From Anaerobacterium chartisolvens (GTDB lineage: Bacteria > Bacillota > Clostridia > Acetivibrionales > DSM-27016): 64,000 nt of DNA. Position 1 is the first letter of the stretch. Each line of letters begins with the position of its first letter. The position numbers and the translations under genes were made by a program. This document shows positions 25,618-34,686 of the stretch, in pieces. A model generated the notes under the pieces. The model was not told the origin of the DNA. It saw only the letters and a list, made by a program, of their open reading frames with translations, and ran no database searches. The stretch is taken from positions 215,775-279,774 of the forward strand of contig NZ_QPJT01000003.1 in the NCBI RefSeq assembly GCF_003337415.1, in the 5' to 3' direction.

Positions 25618-27309
25618 ATGCAGACAGTAAAGGAGATATCGCTCATTCTTGTTCTTTCGGCTTTCTTTGGGGTGTTTTCAGGCTGCAGCCCAAATAATAA
25701 TATATCAGACGGAAATACGGCAACGGCAGACACTTCAACAGCAGATTCCAAATTATCCAATACATCGGCTAAAGCTCTTCCAATCGTCGAAGAACCAATA
25801 ACCTTAAAGGTTTGGATGCCTTATATTCTGCAGTCACGAGTAAAGTCAAATTCAATTATGAAATCCAATATTGAGCTGGAGAAAAGGACAGGTATTAAAA
25901 TCCAGTGGATAGAACCTCCTGCCGGACAAGCGGCTGAGGCTTACAATCTTATGATAGCATCTCGGGATTTACCGGATCTGATTGAGGATATTAATGCTGC
26001 CCAAAGCAATGATTACAGCTATCCCGGCGGTTACGACAAGGCAATAGACGACGGTGTCATACTTAAATTGAATGATTTGATTGATAAATATGCCCCTAAC
26101 TATAAAAAAATTATTAATTCTGACCCAATTACTAAAAAGCTGACAATCACAGATAAAGGTAACATATATGGGATTGCACAAATTAATGCCGACATTTCCG
26201 ACATAAACAGGCCCATTATACCCAGAGCAGCTAATCCGGGAAATGGCCTGGTTATCCGCAGGGACTGGCTTGACGATCTGGGACTGGAAATTCCGGTTAC
26301 TTTGGATGATTGGTATACTGTTTTAAAAGCCTTTAAAGAAAAGAAAGGCGCTGTGGCCCCACTGTTGATAAATAAAACAGGTGCAGGGCTTAATTCGCAA
26401 TTTTTGACTGCATTTGGTACGGCTTATACTAACAGAAAAGGGCAGGAGTTTTACCAGGAAAACGGAAAAGTAAAGTTTGGTCCCATTGAACCTGGCTATA
26501 AGAAGTATTTAACCTTTATGAACAAATGGTATGAGGAAGGCCTGATTGATAAGTTCTTTATGGTCAGAGATGCTGATCTCGATACTTTTTCGGCAAAATA
26601 TATGCCCGCCGGCAAGGCGGGAGCGACAAACCTTGGGTTTGGGTGGGTCGGAGACTATTATAGCAAAGTGTCGAAAACCGCCCAAGATCCGGATTTTTAT
26701 TTGCAGCCGGTTAATCCGCCTGTATCAGGGACAGGCGAGCAGGTACATTTCCGCTATACCACCTGGAGCGTGGGTGGCTTTACTGCCATAACAACCTCCT
26801 GCAAATATCCCGAAGCAGCAATAAAATGGCTGGACTATGTATATTCAAAAGAGGGCATACTGATGACAAACTGGGGTATAGAAGGAACTTCCTATAATAT
26901 GAGGGAAGGGAAGCCTGTCATAGTGGAGAGGATTCTCAACGATCCGGAACCGGCATGGGCGTGGATGTTAGAGACCAGATTCAATGGCTTATCAACTCCG
27001 GGTGTAGCCGACGAGCAGTGGATGAACTCCCTGCTGTCTGAGGCACAGCTGGAATCCAGAAAATATTGGGGACAAACGGATAATAGCTGGAATATGCCGC
27101 CCTTGTACCGAACCTATGAGGAGGAGGCTGTTTATACCTCAGGGATGAGTGATATCATAGCTTATGTCGATGATATGACTGTTAAATTCATAATGGGAAG
27201 TGAGTCTGTTTCCAACTACGATGCATTTGTAAGCGAGATTAAAAATATGGGTATTGATCAGATTATAAAAATACAACAGAACGCTCTGGACAGATATAAC
27301 AAGCGATAA
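25618..27309 (+). CDS. Second sugar-binding lipoprotein (LipO-like)
   Basis: A 563-residue extracellular binding protein. The signal peptide ends at the lipobox VFSGC, followed by a Ser/Thr/Asn-rich linker. The body (ITLKVWMPYILQSRVKSN, RTGIKIQWIEPPAGQAAEAYNLMIAS) is of the type paired with LplB/YtcP permeases. I start at ATG 25618, 6 bases after GGGAGGG. No permease genes adjoin it, so it may feed the permeases at 13427/14363, giving the importer two receptors, or supply ligand for the membrane-bound AraC regulator that follows. Confidence 0.85.
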   Translation: MQTVKEISLILVLSAFFGVFSGCSPNNNISDGNTATADTSTADSKLSNTSAKALPIVEEPITLKVWMPYILQSRVKSNSIMKSNIELEKRTGIKIQWIEPPAGQAAEAYNLMIASRDLPDLIEDINAAQSNDYSYPGGYDKAIDDGVILKLNDLIDKYAPNYKKIINSDPITKKLTITDKGNIYGIAQINADISDINRPIIPRAANPGNGLVIRRDWLDDLGLEIPVTLDDWYTVLKAFKEKKGAVAPLLINKTGAGLNSQFLTAFGTAYTNRKGQEFYQENGKVKFGPIEPGYKKYLTFMNKWYEEGLIDKFFMVRDADLDTFSAKYMPAGKAGATNLGFGWVGDYYSKVSKTAQDPDFYLQPVNPPVSGTGEQVHFRYTTWSVGGFTAITTSCKYPEAAIKWLDYVYSKEGILMTNWGIEGTSYNMREGKPVIVERILNDPEPAWAWMLETRFNGLSTPGVADEQWMNSLLSEAQLESRKYWGQTDNSWNMPPLYRTYEEEAVYTSGMSDIIAYVDDMTVKFIMGSESVSNYDAFVSEIKNMGIDQIIKIQQNALDRYNKR

Positions 27310-27311
27310 AA

Positions 27312-27520
27312 CCGCAGCTTGCCACCGCTGCGGCATCATGGGGACGGTTCTTCTGCTTTCCTTTCAGTCCTACGCTGCGCTACGGAAGCATAAGAATCCG
27401 TCCCCAAGATTCCTCCGCTGTTTTTCTGCAAGGACAAAGCTTTACAATTTCATTCAAAATAGTTTTCACACAGCCTGTAACTATATCCCCCATGTAAAAT
27501 CTTTATTGCTAAATATTTAG
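27312..27520. repeat. Partial copy of element B plus one arm of element C
   Basis: 27312-27478 is an inverted, diverged copy of the element at 33809-34010. It shares the GGGGACGG...CCGTCCCC hairpin core and the end GTTTTCACACAGCCTG. Directly after it, 27483-27517 matches, inverted, the left arm of element C at 36797. A CCGCAGC/GCTGCGG hairpin (27312-27333) lies right after the binding-protein stop and may terminate it. Confidence 0.6.
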
Positions 27521-27559
27521 ATGCGGCAGGTTACCGGCTTAAGGGAAGAGGGAGGAGTT

Positions 27560-29914
27560 ATGCAGATAAAGAGACAGATTCAAAATAGGAAAAAAGTTTT
27601 TAAAACCTGGATAGCTACCAATTTGTTAATTTTTATAATCCCTATTATAGTAGGCGAATTTGTATATTACAATTCAATAAACATAATAAAGCATGAGGTA
27701 GAAAGTGTTCATCTGGCCTCCTTGCAGCAATTTAAAATATTGGTTGACGGCAAGATGGGGGAATTAAAAAAAATCGGCAATGCTTTGGCAATTGACCCCA
27801 AAATTAAAACTCTTTCAAATTCCCGGGAACTGTATACGCCGCAAAACCTGTATACCATGGGCAATATCCAAAAGGATCTAAAAAAATATATTGTGTCAAA
27901 CAGCTTTGTTGAAAATATATATTTGTATTTCAGCCACGGCGGATGTCTTTTAACTGACAATGGCATATATACCGGCAGCGAAATAAAACTCTTTATAGAA
28001 GATGCCTTTATGACAGGATTGGAGGAATGGCAAAAGCAGATTCAGCAAGTGAACCCGGGAAATATAAGGATTTCTAAAAAAGACAGCGGTACGGGTGCCA
28101 GAAATTCCGTAGTATTATTTCAATCCCTTACACCCAATATATATTCAAAATCGCCCGGGGTTACAATGATGATAGCTATAAATGCTGAAAAGCTCAGCGA
28201 TGTAATGAGCAGCCTGGATACCGAATCAAAAGCCAATATATCCATTCTCAACAATTTAAATGAAGATTTAAAGCTTTATGGCGGGGACGATTTCCCGTTT
28301 GTAAATTATAAGGATTTAAAAGCTTATAACAGTGTTTTTAACATAAGCAATAAAAATCAGGATATAACGGTAACCCACGTAGGGTCGGAGATTATCAACC
28401 TAGAATATATCCTTTCCATGCCCTCATCGGTTTTTGCCTATAAAATCAGATACATTAAAACAGTAGTATACTTTTATATTGGAGTATGCGTTGTTTTGGG
28501 TGCTATAGTTATTTATCTGGTCGCAAAAAAGAATTATGATCCTCTGAGGAGGTTAACCCAGATTTCATCAAAGAATGCTTCTTTATTTAAGCAGTCCGGC
28601 ATGAATGAGTACAAAGTGATAGAAAACGCAATTAACTCTCTCATTACCGACAAGGAAAACGCAGAAACAAGGATCAGGAATCAGGATATTCCGTTGCGCA
28701 AAAACTTTCTTATGAGAATGCTCAAGGGCAGCATCAGGGATAAAACCCGTATGGAAAACCTGCAAAAAATATATAAAATAGATTTTGAAAGCAATAATTT
28801 TATTGTTATTACTTTTGAAATAGAAAATCCTGAAAGTATATTGCTCAATAACAGCGAAAATCCGGATGAAGAAAATACTGAGCTGGTTTATTTTATTATT
28901 CAAAATATCACTGAGGAGCTGATAGGTGATAAGTATATAAGATATTTTACTGAGATAGATGGCATGAGTGTTTGCCTAATCAATTATAAACATGGGATGG
29001 ACGATGCGGATGTTGATTCGGGCTACAATGCTGTTGCAGAAGCGGCTCAGAATTCAATTAAACTTATACAGGAGCATTTTGACATTCAACTTTCGGCTGC
29101 AGTCAGTGATATTAAGAAGGATTTTGACGGAATTCCCGCCGCATATTCGGAGACTCTTGAAATTTTAGAATATAAAAGACTTATGGAAAAATCAAATATA
29201 GTGATCAAATATGGATCAATAGAGCAGAGCAAAGCGGATGAGACAGAGAATATAAACACAATGAAAAATGAAATTTGTTTTATGAATTATTTATTGGACA
29301 ATGATTTTAAGAATGCCAGTCTTATGCTTGACAGTATTATGGAATTATATTTGCCGTCTCATACAGCTAACTTTCAAGTCGTAAAATGCCGCATGTTCGG
29401 TTTGATTAATATAATGCTCAATGCAATCGGAGAATTTAAATCCAAGGCTGACATGGATTATTTTAATAAGCTTGATCCCATGACGCGAATGATTAATTCT
29501 AAATCAGGAACTGAATTAAAGAAGCAGATAAAACTGATTTTCAAGAGTATTGTAGAGTACAGCGACAATAACCAATCCAAAGAGGCACAAAGTAAGATTA
29601 CTGAAATAATTGATTATATTAATCATCATTATTCCGATCAGAACTTAAATGTATCGGCTATAGCAGTGAAATATGAAATGAATGTTTCCTACTTGAGCAG
29701 AATATTTAAAAAACGTACTGGGATAAGTATTTTAGACTATATCCATAAACAGCGTATTGAAAATGCAAAGCTGATGCTTTCCACCGGGCTGAGTATAGCT
29801 GAGATTTCTGAAAAAGCCGGGTATACCAGCAGTCTGGCTCTGATACGAACATTTAAAAAATATGAAGGGATTACACCGGGTAAATACAGAGAGAATATGA
29901 AGTTACAACAGTAG
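27560..29914 (+). CDS. Membrane-anchored AraC-family regulator
   Basis: A 784-residue protein. ATG 27560 follows GGGAGGAG; the earlier in-frame ATG 27521 has no ribosome site. A transmembrane helix near residues 15-37 (ATNLLIFIIPIIVGEFVYYN) and a second near 300-325 (YFYIGVCVVLGAIVIYLVA) enclose an extracellular sensor of ~260 residues. The C-terminal ~100 residues are a double helix-turn-helix AraC domain (NVSYLSRIFKKRTGISILDY and AEISEKAGYTSS). This YesN-like layout senses an extracellular carbohydrate and activates uptake genes directly from the membrane. Placed after the second binding protein, it probably activates the esterase/sugar locus. Confidence 0.85.
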   Translation: MQIKRQIQNRKKVFKTWIATNLLIFIIPIIVGEFVYYNSINIIKHEVESVHLASLQQFKILVDGKMGELKKIGNALAIDPKIKTLSNSRELYTPQNLYTMGNIQKDLKKYIVSNSFVENIYLYFSHGGCLLTDNGIYTGSEIKLFIEDAFMTGLEEWQKQIQQVNPGNIRISKKDSGTGARNSVVLFQSLTPNIYSKSPGVTMMIAINAEKLSDVMSSLDTESKANISILNNLNEDLKLYGGDDFPFVNYKDLKAYNSVFNISNKNQDITVTHVGSEIINLEYILSMPSSVFAYKIRYIKTVVYFYIGVCVVLGAIVIYLVAKKNYDPLRRLTQISSKNASLFKQSGMNEYKVIENAINSLITDKENAETRIRNQDIPLRKNFLMRMLKGSIRDKTRMENLQKIYKIDFESNNFIVITFEIENPESILLNNSENPDEENTELVYFIIQNITEELIGDKYIRYFTEIDGMSVCLINYKHGMDDADVDSGYNAVAEAAQNSIKLIQEHFDIQLSAAVSDIKKDFDGIPAAYSETLEILEYKRLMEKSNIVIKYGSIEQSKADETENINTMKNEICFMNYLLDNDFKNASLMLDSIMELYLPSHTANFQVVKCRMFGLINIMLNAIGEFKSKADMDYFNKLDPMTRMINSKSGTELKKQIKLIFKSIVEYSDNNQSKEAQSKITEIIDYINHHYSDQNLNVSAIAVKYEMNVSYLSRIFKKRTGISILDYIHKQRIENAKLMLSTGLSIAEISEKAGYTSSLALIRTFKKYEGITPGKYRENMKLQQ

Positions 29915-30004
29915 CTCTGCTGTCCAATAAAGTCAGTCACAAAAAATGCGGAGTGTGAGATTATATACGAGTACATTAATATACCCAGTAATACGAAAGG
30001 AGGA

Positions 30005-30298
30005 ATGCACTTGGACCAATATAACCAGATTATTGGCTTTTGGCAAGCTTACAAAATTACGTCGGTCGCCGATTTGGACAAATACCTCATGATACGAAAT
30101 CATCCTCCCCTCATCGTATATGAGGAGGATAAGCGGATGTACTTTGAGTGCCTGCAAAAGTATGACGAGGCTGAGGAGTTAAGTCCACTGTATCAGTTTT
30201 TCAAGTATGAAACGGAAAAGACATGGGAAAGAGCGCTGGCTTTTGCCGATGGCATGAAGTTGGAACGCAAGGGCCTGTCGGATTTTATTCAGGGATGA
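30005..30298 (+). pseudogene. Fic-family protein, C-terminal fragment
   Basis: A 97-residue frame resembling the C-terminal tail of Fic/DOC AMP-transferases: HPPLIVYEEDKRMYFECLQ, then YDEAEELSPLYQFFKYETEKTW. The catalytic HxFxxGNGR motif and all upstream helices are absent, and none can be read upstream. It has a ribosome site (AAAGGAGG), so a peptide may be made, possibly from TTG 30011. I treat it as a remnant. Recognition is by motif memory and moderate. Confidence 0.45.
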
Positions 30299-30387
30299 AA
30301 TGCTAATGGATAAAAAATGGTGCTTCAGCATATATATATTTAGTGGCGCAATTATTCAGGATTAATTCGATGGGTTGTGTTAATGGA

Positions 30388-30852
30388 ATGATAAAAGCTA
30401 TTGGTATTGGGAACAGGCTTATGATGGATGATGGTATTGCCATAGAGATTCTAGAGAATTTAAAAAACAATCTGGAATCAATGGGAATTCAAGTCATTAT
30501 TGGAGAAACCGATTTTCAGTCTTGCTTTCATCAGCTAAAGGAAGATGATTTTGTAATTATTCTGGATGCTGCATACTCAGGGAAAGCAGCTGGAAGCATT
30601 CATTTATATAATTTGGAGGAAGTGATTACTACATATGGAGAAACCGGCTTTCAGCATGACATGAGCATTTTTGATTTAATGCGGCTATACTCGAACCCAT
30701 TGAGGGGCTGTTTAATTGGTATTGAAGCAGCGGAAGCCGGATTTGGATGTGAGCTAAGCGAAGCACTGAAGGGTGTATTCAATGAAATTTGTCTTGAGGT
30801 TGAGAGAATTATTTGTGAAAAGGTCAGATGGTTCTCAGGGTATGTTAAGTAA
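30388..30852 (+). CDS. [NiFe] hydrogenase maturation endopeptidase
   Basis: A ~154-residue HyaD/HycI-family protease that removes the C-terminal tail of the hydrogenase large subunit after nickel insertion. It starts IKAIGIGNRLMMDDGIAIEI (the family's GiGN...DDg opening with the metal-binding Asp/Glu), then FVIILDAAYSGKAAGS with a second conserved Asp, and a possible metal-ligand His in FQHDMS. ATG 30388 gives the usual N-terminus; ATG 30370 is an alternative, and both have weak ribosome sites. It is first in the hydrogenase operon. The substrate is presumably the large subunit at 32381, which still carries a cleavable tail. Confidence 0.85.
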   Translation: MIKAIGIGNRLMMDDGIAIEILENLKNNLESMGIQVIIGETDFQSCFHQLKEDDFVIILDAAYSGKAAGSIHLYNLEEVITTYGETGFQHDMSIFDLMRLYSNPLRGCLIGIEAAEAGFGCELSEALKGVFNEICLEVERIICEKVRWFSGYVK

Positions 30853-30925
30853 ATAATTATATAAATCACCTAAAAGACTCCTTCGGAATATACTAAATAT
30901 ATTAGATTTATTGCCGGAGGAAAGC

Positions 30926-31420
30926 ATGAGAGTACAAGATTTTTCAGGCAAAAACCTTGACCGTATTATGGCGGAAATTAATTATGATATAAGCTTATTA
31001 TATGTAGTTCCATGTATATATACAAGGAATCTGATACTGAACCATTTAATAGACAGAATATCTATGGTTGAATCTGTTGCTGTAGCTATGAGCCAGACTG
31101 TGCAGCCGCAAATTCTGCCACTTCAACCGGGGGTTACCCCTATAGCAGATCCGCCTGCCTTGATGCAGCCAATGGCTCCGGGAACCCAAGCAACCTTTAC
31201 ACTGCAAGAGCTATCCAGATTTGATGGAAAGGGTGGCAACCCCGCATATGTAGCGGTAAATGGTATTGTTTATGATGTTACAAACAATGCCACTTGGGCG
31301 GCTGCAACACACTTTGGCCTGACGGCAGGCAAAAACCTCACCAACGAATTTGCTTCCTGTCATGCAGGGCAGCCTATACTGAGTAAATTAAGAGCAGTTG
31401 GAAAGTTGGAAACAATGTAA
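30926..31420 (+). CDS. Cytochrome b5-like heme-binding domain protein
   Basis: A 164-residue protein, ATG 30926 after CCGGAGG. Residues ~1-55 are a helical segment without obvious homology, ~60-85 a Pro-rich linker, and ~90-164 a cytochrome-b5/steroid-binding-like domain: FTLQELSRFDGKGGNPAYVAV, then VNGIVYDVTNN, with two His (in ATHFG and SCHAG) at the places of the heme ligands. Small bacterial proteins of this type often lie beside redox operons. Here, 46 bases before a [NiFe] hydrogenase small subunit, it may carry electrons from that enzyme. Heme binding is inferred, as the classical HPGG motif is absent. Confidence 0.75.
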   Translation: MRVQDFSGKNLDRIMAEINYDISLLYVVPCIYTRNLILNHLIDRISMVESVAVAMSQTVQPQILPLQPGVTPIADPPALMQPMAPGTQATFTLQELSRFDGKGGNPAYVAVNGIVYDVTNNATWAAATHFGLTAGKNLTNEFASCHAGQPILSKLRAVGKLETM

Positions 31421-31466
31421 GTGGACACACTCACTGAACAGGTGAGAGGTTCAAATAAAGGAGGGA

Positions 31467-32384
31467 ATGGCCCCTTTGAATACGAGCAATGGAAGTATTA
31501 CCTGCCCTGAATATAAAGCAAGGCTCAACACAGCCGCAAGTCTTGTGGAGACTGTGAAGACACAAATCAGACAGGATGTTTTGAGGAAAAGGAATCTTGT
31601 GTGGCTTGAATTGACTGGGTGTTCAGGAAATATCATATCACTTCTCGATGGATCGAATCCTGATTTCAAGTACTTGATTTCGCAGATGACTCATTTTATC
31701 TATAATAACAGTCTTTTAGCCAGCGAAGGGCAGAATGCGATGGAGCAGCTGTTTAGTATTCCGGGAAGTGACTATATCCTTGCTGTGGAAGGCGCTGTTG
31801 CGACTAAAAACAACGGCCTTTACAACATTATCGGACGCCTGAATGGTAAATGGATAACTGCGCTTGAGGCAGTTAAAACACTTGGCGAGAAGGCAGCCCA
31901 TGTTATTGCTATAGGTGCTTGTGCAACCCATGGAGGGGTTTCTGCAGCTAGACCGAATCCTGCTAAGTGTGTCAGTGTGCAGAGTGTATTAAATCGAAAG
32001 GTCATAAAGCTGCCAGGTTGCCCTTGCCATCCGGACTGGTTTATGGGTACAATCGCCCATATCCTGCTTTATGGACAACCCGAGCTTGACAGCAGGGATA
32101 GGCCTCTTTTATTTTACAGCACATTAATTCATGACAGATGTCCCCGCAGGTCATATTTTGATAAAGGAATATTTGCAGAAAAGCTTGGTGACAAAACCTG
32201 TATGTTCAAATTGGGCTGCCGCGGGCCGGTAACACGCATAGACTGCCCAATCAGACAGTGGAATCAATATGTTAACTGGCCTATTGAGGATGACACTCCT
32301 TGCATTGGCTGTGCACAATTTGGATTCCCTGACGCAATGGAACCTTTTATCAGCTACAACATAACAAGAGGAGTGAAAAAGTGA
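31467..32384 (+). CDS. [NiFe] hydrogenase small subunit
   Basis: A 305-residue iron-sulfur subunit. Proximal-cluster ligands are in LTGCSGN (near residue 52), IGACATHGG and LPGCPCHPDW; medial/distal ligands are in HDRCPRRSYFDKG, CMFKLGCRGP and CIGCAQFGFPD. Together these give three clusters passing electrons from the active site. There is no Tat signal (RRxFxK) or C-terminal anchor, so the enzyme is probably cytoplasmic. Its stop overlaps the GTG of the large subunit by 4 bases. The b5-like protein upstream is a possible redox partner. The exact hydrogenase group needs a tree. Confidence 0.93.
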   Translation: MAPLNTSNGSITCPEYKARLNTAASLVETVKTQIRQDVLRKRNLVWLELTGCSGNIISLLDGSNPDFKYLISQMTHFIYNNSLLASEGQNAMEQLFSIPGSDYILAVEGAVATKNNGLYNIIGRLNGKWITALEAVKTLGEKAAHVIAIGACATHGGVSAARPNPAKCVSVQSVLNRKVIKLPGCPCHPDWFMGTIAHILLYGQPELDSRDRPLLFYSTLIHDRCPRRSYFDKGIFAEKLGDKTCMFKLGCRGPVTRIDCPIRQWNQYVNWPIEDDTPCIGCAQFGFPDAMEPFISYNITRGVKK

Positions 32385-33793
32385 GCAAGAAGATTATTAT
32401 TAATCCTGTTACCCGGATAAGTGGATTCATGGAAATTCAAGCGGATATTGAAAACAACCGGGTGGTGGATGCTAGAACAGAAGGGCTGTTGTTTCGTGGA
32501 TTTGAAAAAATGCTACATGGTAGAAACCCCTTTGATGCGGTATATTTCACCCAGCGCATTTGTGGGATTTGTTCAACTGCCCATTCCATGGCTTCCACCC
32601 TTGCTCTGGAGGATGCTATAGGAGTTATCCCAGCTGAACAGGGAAGATACTTAAGAGACATACTCCATGGGTGTGAATTCCTTCAAAACCATATCCGTCA
32701 TTTTTACCAATATACTCTCCCTGATTTTGTTAAGCTTCCTGAGGATTATCCTCTGTTTAAGGCAGAACATAGTGATTTCAGACTGCCAAAAGAAAAGAAT
32801 GACAGACTGGTCAAGGATTACTTTGATTCTCTTGACTTAAGTCGTAGTGCACACGAAATGCTTGCCGTACTTGGCGGCAAGGTTCCACATAACCATGGAG
32901 TATTTATTGGAGGAATTACCACACAGGCAACTGCTGATAAAATCATCAAGATAAAATCGATATTACACTCCATATACCAATTTATTAATGATAGAATGCT
33001 CTCTGATGTATATACCATTGCAGAATATTACAGAGATTACTTTTATATTGGAAGGGGTTATGGGAACCTTTTAAGCTTTGGCTGTTTCAACGGCTATAAG
33101 AATCTGGGAACCTTATATGTGAATCCTCTTGTATATATAGGTGGTGAAACAAGTTTATTCAATCCGGATAACATCACTGAGCAGATAGACTATGCCTGGT
33201 ATAAGGATAAACAAAGCTTCAGTAAGCCTCTTGAAGCTGACCCGGAAGCTGATATGAGCAAGCCTCATGCGTACTCATGGGTAAAGGCTCCAAGATACAA
33301 TGGGTTGCCTTTTGAGAGCGGGCCTCTGGCAAGGCAATGGCTCTCCGGCGAGTACAGAAATGGAATATCAACCATGGACAGAACCATTGCCAGGGTTCTG
33401 GAAGCCCGAAAGGTAGCATTAATAATGAATACACTGCTTGAAAATCTTATTCCCGGCGTATCAGTACAAAAGGAGTATACCATTCCTGAGACCGCTGTCG
33501 GAAAAGGCTTGATTGATACAACAAGAGGAGCTCTGGGGCACTGGCTCAAAATCAACAATCAGGTTATTTCGTTTTACCAGATCATCACACCATCTGCCTG
33601 GAATCTTTCAACCCGAAGCAGTAACGGTTTGAAGGGAACTGCTGAGCAGGCACTTATCGGTACACCTGTGAGAGATATCAATAATCCTGTAGAATTAGGC
33701 AGAACGGTCCGGTCTTTTGACCCTTGTGTATCTTGTGCAACCCATATTTACACTGGGGGAAAGCACATAAATACCATACAGGTTATTCCTTAG
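32381..33793 (+). CDS. [NiFe] hydrogenase large subunit
   Basis: A 470-residue catalytic subunit, with GTG start overlapping the small-subunit stop. The four Cys that bind the NiFe centre are in RICGICSTAHS (residue ~61, L1) and DPCVSCATH (L2). Fifteen residues follow the L2 His (IYTGGKHINTIQVIP), the tail that the maturation protease at 30388 should remove. The size and motifs fit group 1/2 uptake-type enzymes. The hyp genes for nickel-site assembly are not in the window, so they must lie elsewhere. Element B begins 16 bases after the stop. Confidence 0.94.
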   Translation: MSKKIIINPVTRISGFMEIQADIENNRVVDARTEGLLFRGFEKMLHGRNPFDAVYFTQRICGICSTAHSMASTLALEDAIGVIPAEQGRYLRDILHGCEFLQNHIRHFYQYTLPDFVKLPEDYPLFKAEHSDFRLPKEKNDRLVKDYFDSLDLSRSAHEMLAVLGGKVPHNHGVFIGGITTQATADKIIKIKSILHSIYQFINDRMLSDVYTIAEYYRDYFYIGRGYGNLLSFGCFNGYKNLGTLYVNPLVYIGGETSLFNPDNITEQIDYAWYKDKQSFSKPLEADPEADMSKPHAYSWVKAPRYNGLPFESGPLARQWLSGEYRNGISTMDRTIARVLEARKVALIMNTLLENLIPGVSVQKEYTIPETAVGKGLIDTTRGALGHWLKINNQVISFYQIITPSAWNLSTRSSNGLKGTAEQALIGTPVRDINNPVELGRTVRSFDPCVSCATHIYTGGKHINTIQVIP

Positions 33794-33808
33794 CATGACA
33801 TTGGACGG

Positions 33809-34010
33809 CAGGCTGTATGAAAACTATTTTGAGTGAAATTTCAAGCTATAATTCTTGCAAAAATGTAGCGGAGGAATCTTGGGGACGGATTCGTCCGCTT
33901 CCGCAGCGTAGCGAAGGACCGAAGGGAAAGCGGAGGAACCGTACCCCATGATGCCGCAGCGGTGACGGTCTGCAATTTTTCTTGCAGGTTCAGCGTTTTC
34001 ACACAGCCTG
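33809..34010. mobile_element. MITE-like element B with 16-bp inverted ends
   Basis: The ends are CAGGCTGTATGAAAAC (33809-33824) and GTTTTCACACAGCCTG (33995-34010), inverted with one mismatch. The interior has a GGGGACGG...CCGTACCCC hairpin with CCGCAGCG segments. A diverged inverted partner lies at 27312-27478. It is non-coding and about 202 bp. Confidence 0.65.
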
Positions 34011-34026
34011 ACGGAGTTATTGACAC

Positions 34027-34070
34027 TACATCTTGCATATATATAGCTATACATGCAAGATGTAATTTTT
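34027..34070. terminator. Hairpin terminator between convergent operons
   Basis: TACATCTTGCAT (34027-34038) pairs perfectly with ATGCAAGATGTA (34053-34064), followed by TTTTTAT. It would end the rightward hydrogenase operon and possibly the leftward DUF2680 transcript. Confidence 0.7.
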
Positions 34071-34129
34071 ATCTTAAGTATACCAAGAAGCAAAAGCGAC
34101 CCCGTCCCCTTGTCACTTACTTACAGTCC

Positions 34130-34600
34130 TTATTTTCTGCCAAAGCCCATACCTTTGCCCATGTTGCCTCGACCCATACCCATGCCGCCAGCTTGCTTGC
34201 CAGCACCACAGCCGGCTCCGTTTCCAAAGCCTGCGCCATATTTCTTGCCGATGCCAGAAGAACCGGACCCATCACAGGAAGCCATGTTTTCCTTAATTGC
34301 ACCATAAATTTCATCAGCCTTTTCCCTTGTCAGTTTTCCTTCAGAGACTCTTTGGTCAAGGATTGCCTTTTTCTGCTCCAGCATTTGTGATTTGAAATCA
34401 TCCAGCTTCCCGCTTTCCTTGGCAATAGCGCCATAGGTTTTGACTGATGCTCTTTCTGTGTTAAGGCTCTCGACAGACTTTCCCGTTAGCCCCGATACGA
34501 TATCTGCCGGTGTTTTAATTTCTGCAGCAAAAACTGCTCCCGCAGTTGTAAGTACTGCTACTGCTGCAGCTACTGCTGCATAACGCTTAAGATTTTTCAT
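34130..34600 (-). CDS. Secreted DUF2680-family protein
   Basis: A 156-residue protein; ATG at 34600 follows AAAGGAGAG (the longer frame has no ribosome site). The signal peptide LKRYAAVAAAVAVLTTAGAV ends at FAAE. A central helix pair (KLDDFKSQMLEQKKAILDQR, KLTREKADEIYGAIKENM) is the DUF2680 core. The tail is glycine/methionine-rich (GAGKQAGGMGMGRGN) with two Cys. DUF2680 proteins are common in clostridia, often beside two-component genes, and have no firm function. The Met/Gly/Cys tail might bind metal, but this is speculation. It lies 86 bases downstream of the kinase gene. Confidence 0.8.
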   Translation of the reverse strand: MKNLKRYAAVAAAVAVLTTAGAVFAAEIKTPADIVSGLTGKSVESLNTERASVKTYGAIAKESGKLDDFKSQMLEQKKAILDQRVSEGKLTREKADEIYGAIKENMASCDGSGSSGIGKKYGAGFGNGAGCGAGKQAGGMGMGRGNMGKGMGFGRK

Positions 34601-34686
34601 TGAAATCACTCTCCTTTGATTTGATGATTTCATTATAATGGTTAAATGTGATGAAAATATGATAGAAGATTGAAAGCTTTTAAAAA

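Noticed and set aside
33809..34010. Riboswitch or structured leader between hydrogenase and DUF2680 genes
   Set aside because: The structure is explained by a dispersed element with 16-bp inverted ends and a partner at 27.3 kb, and it lies downstream of both genes.
34117..34390. Plus-strand and minus-strand frames overlapping the DUF2680 gene
   Set aside because: They are shadows of its Gly/Met-rich tail; only the minus-strand frame with signal peptide and ribosome site is credible.
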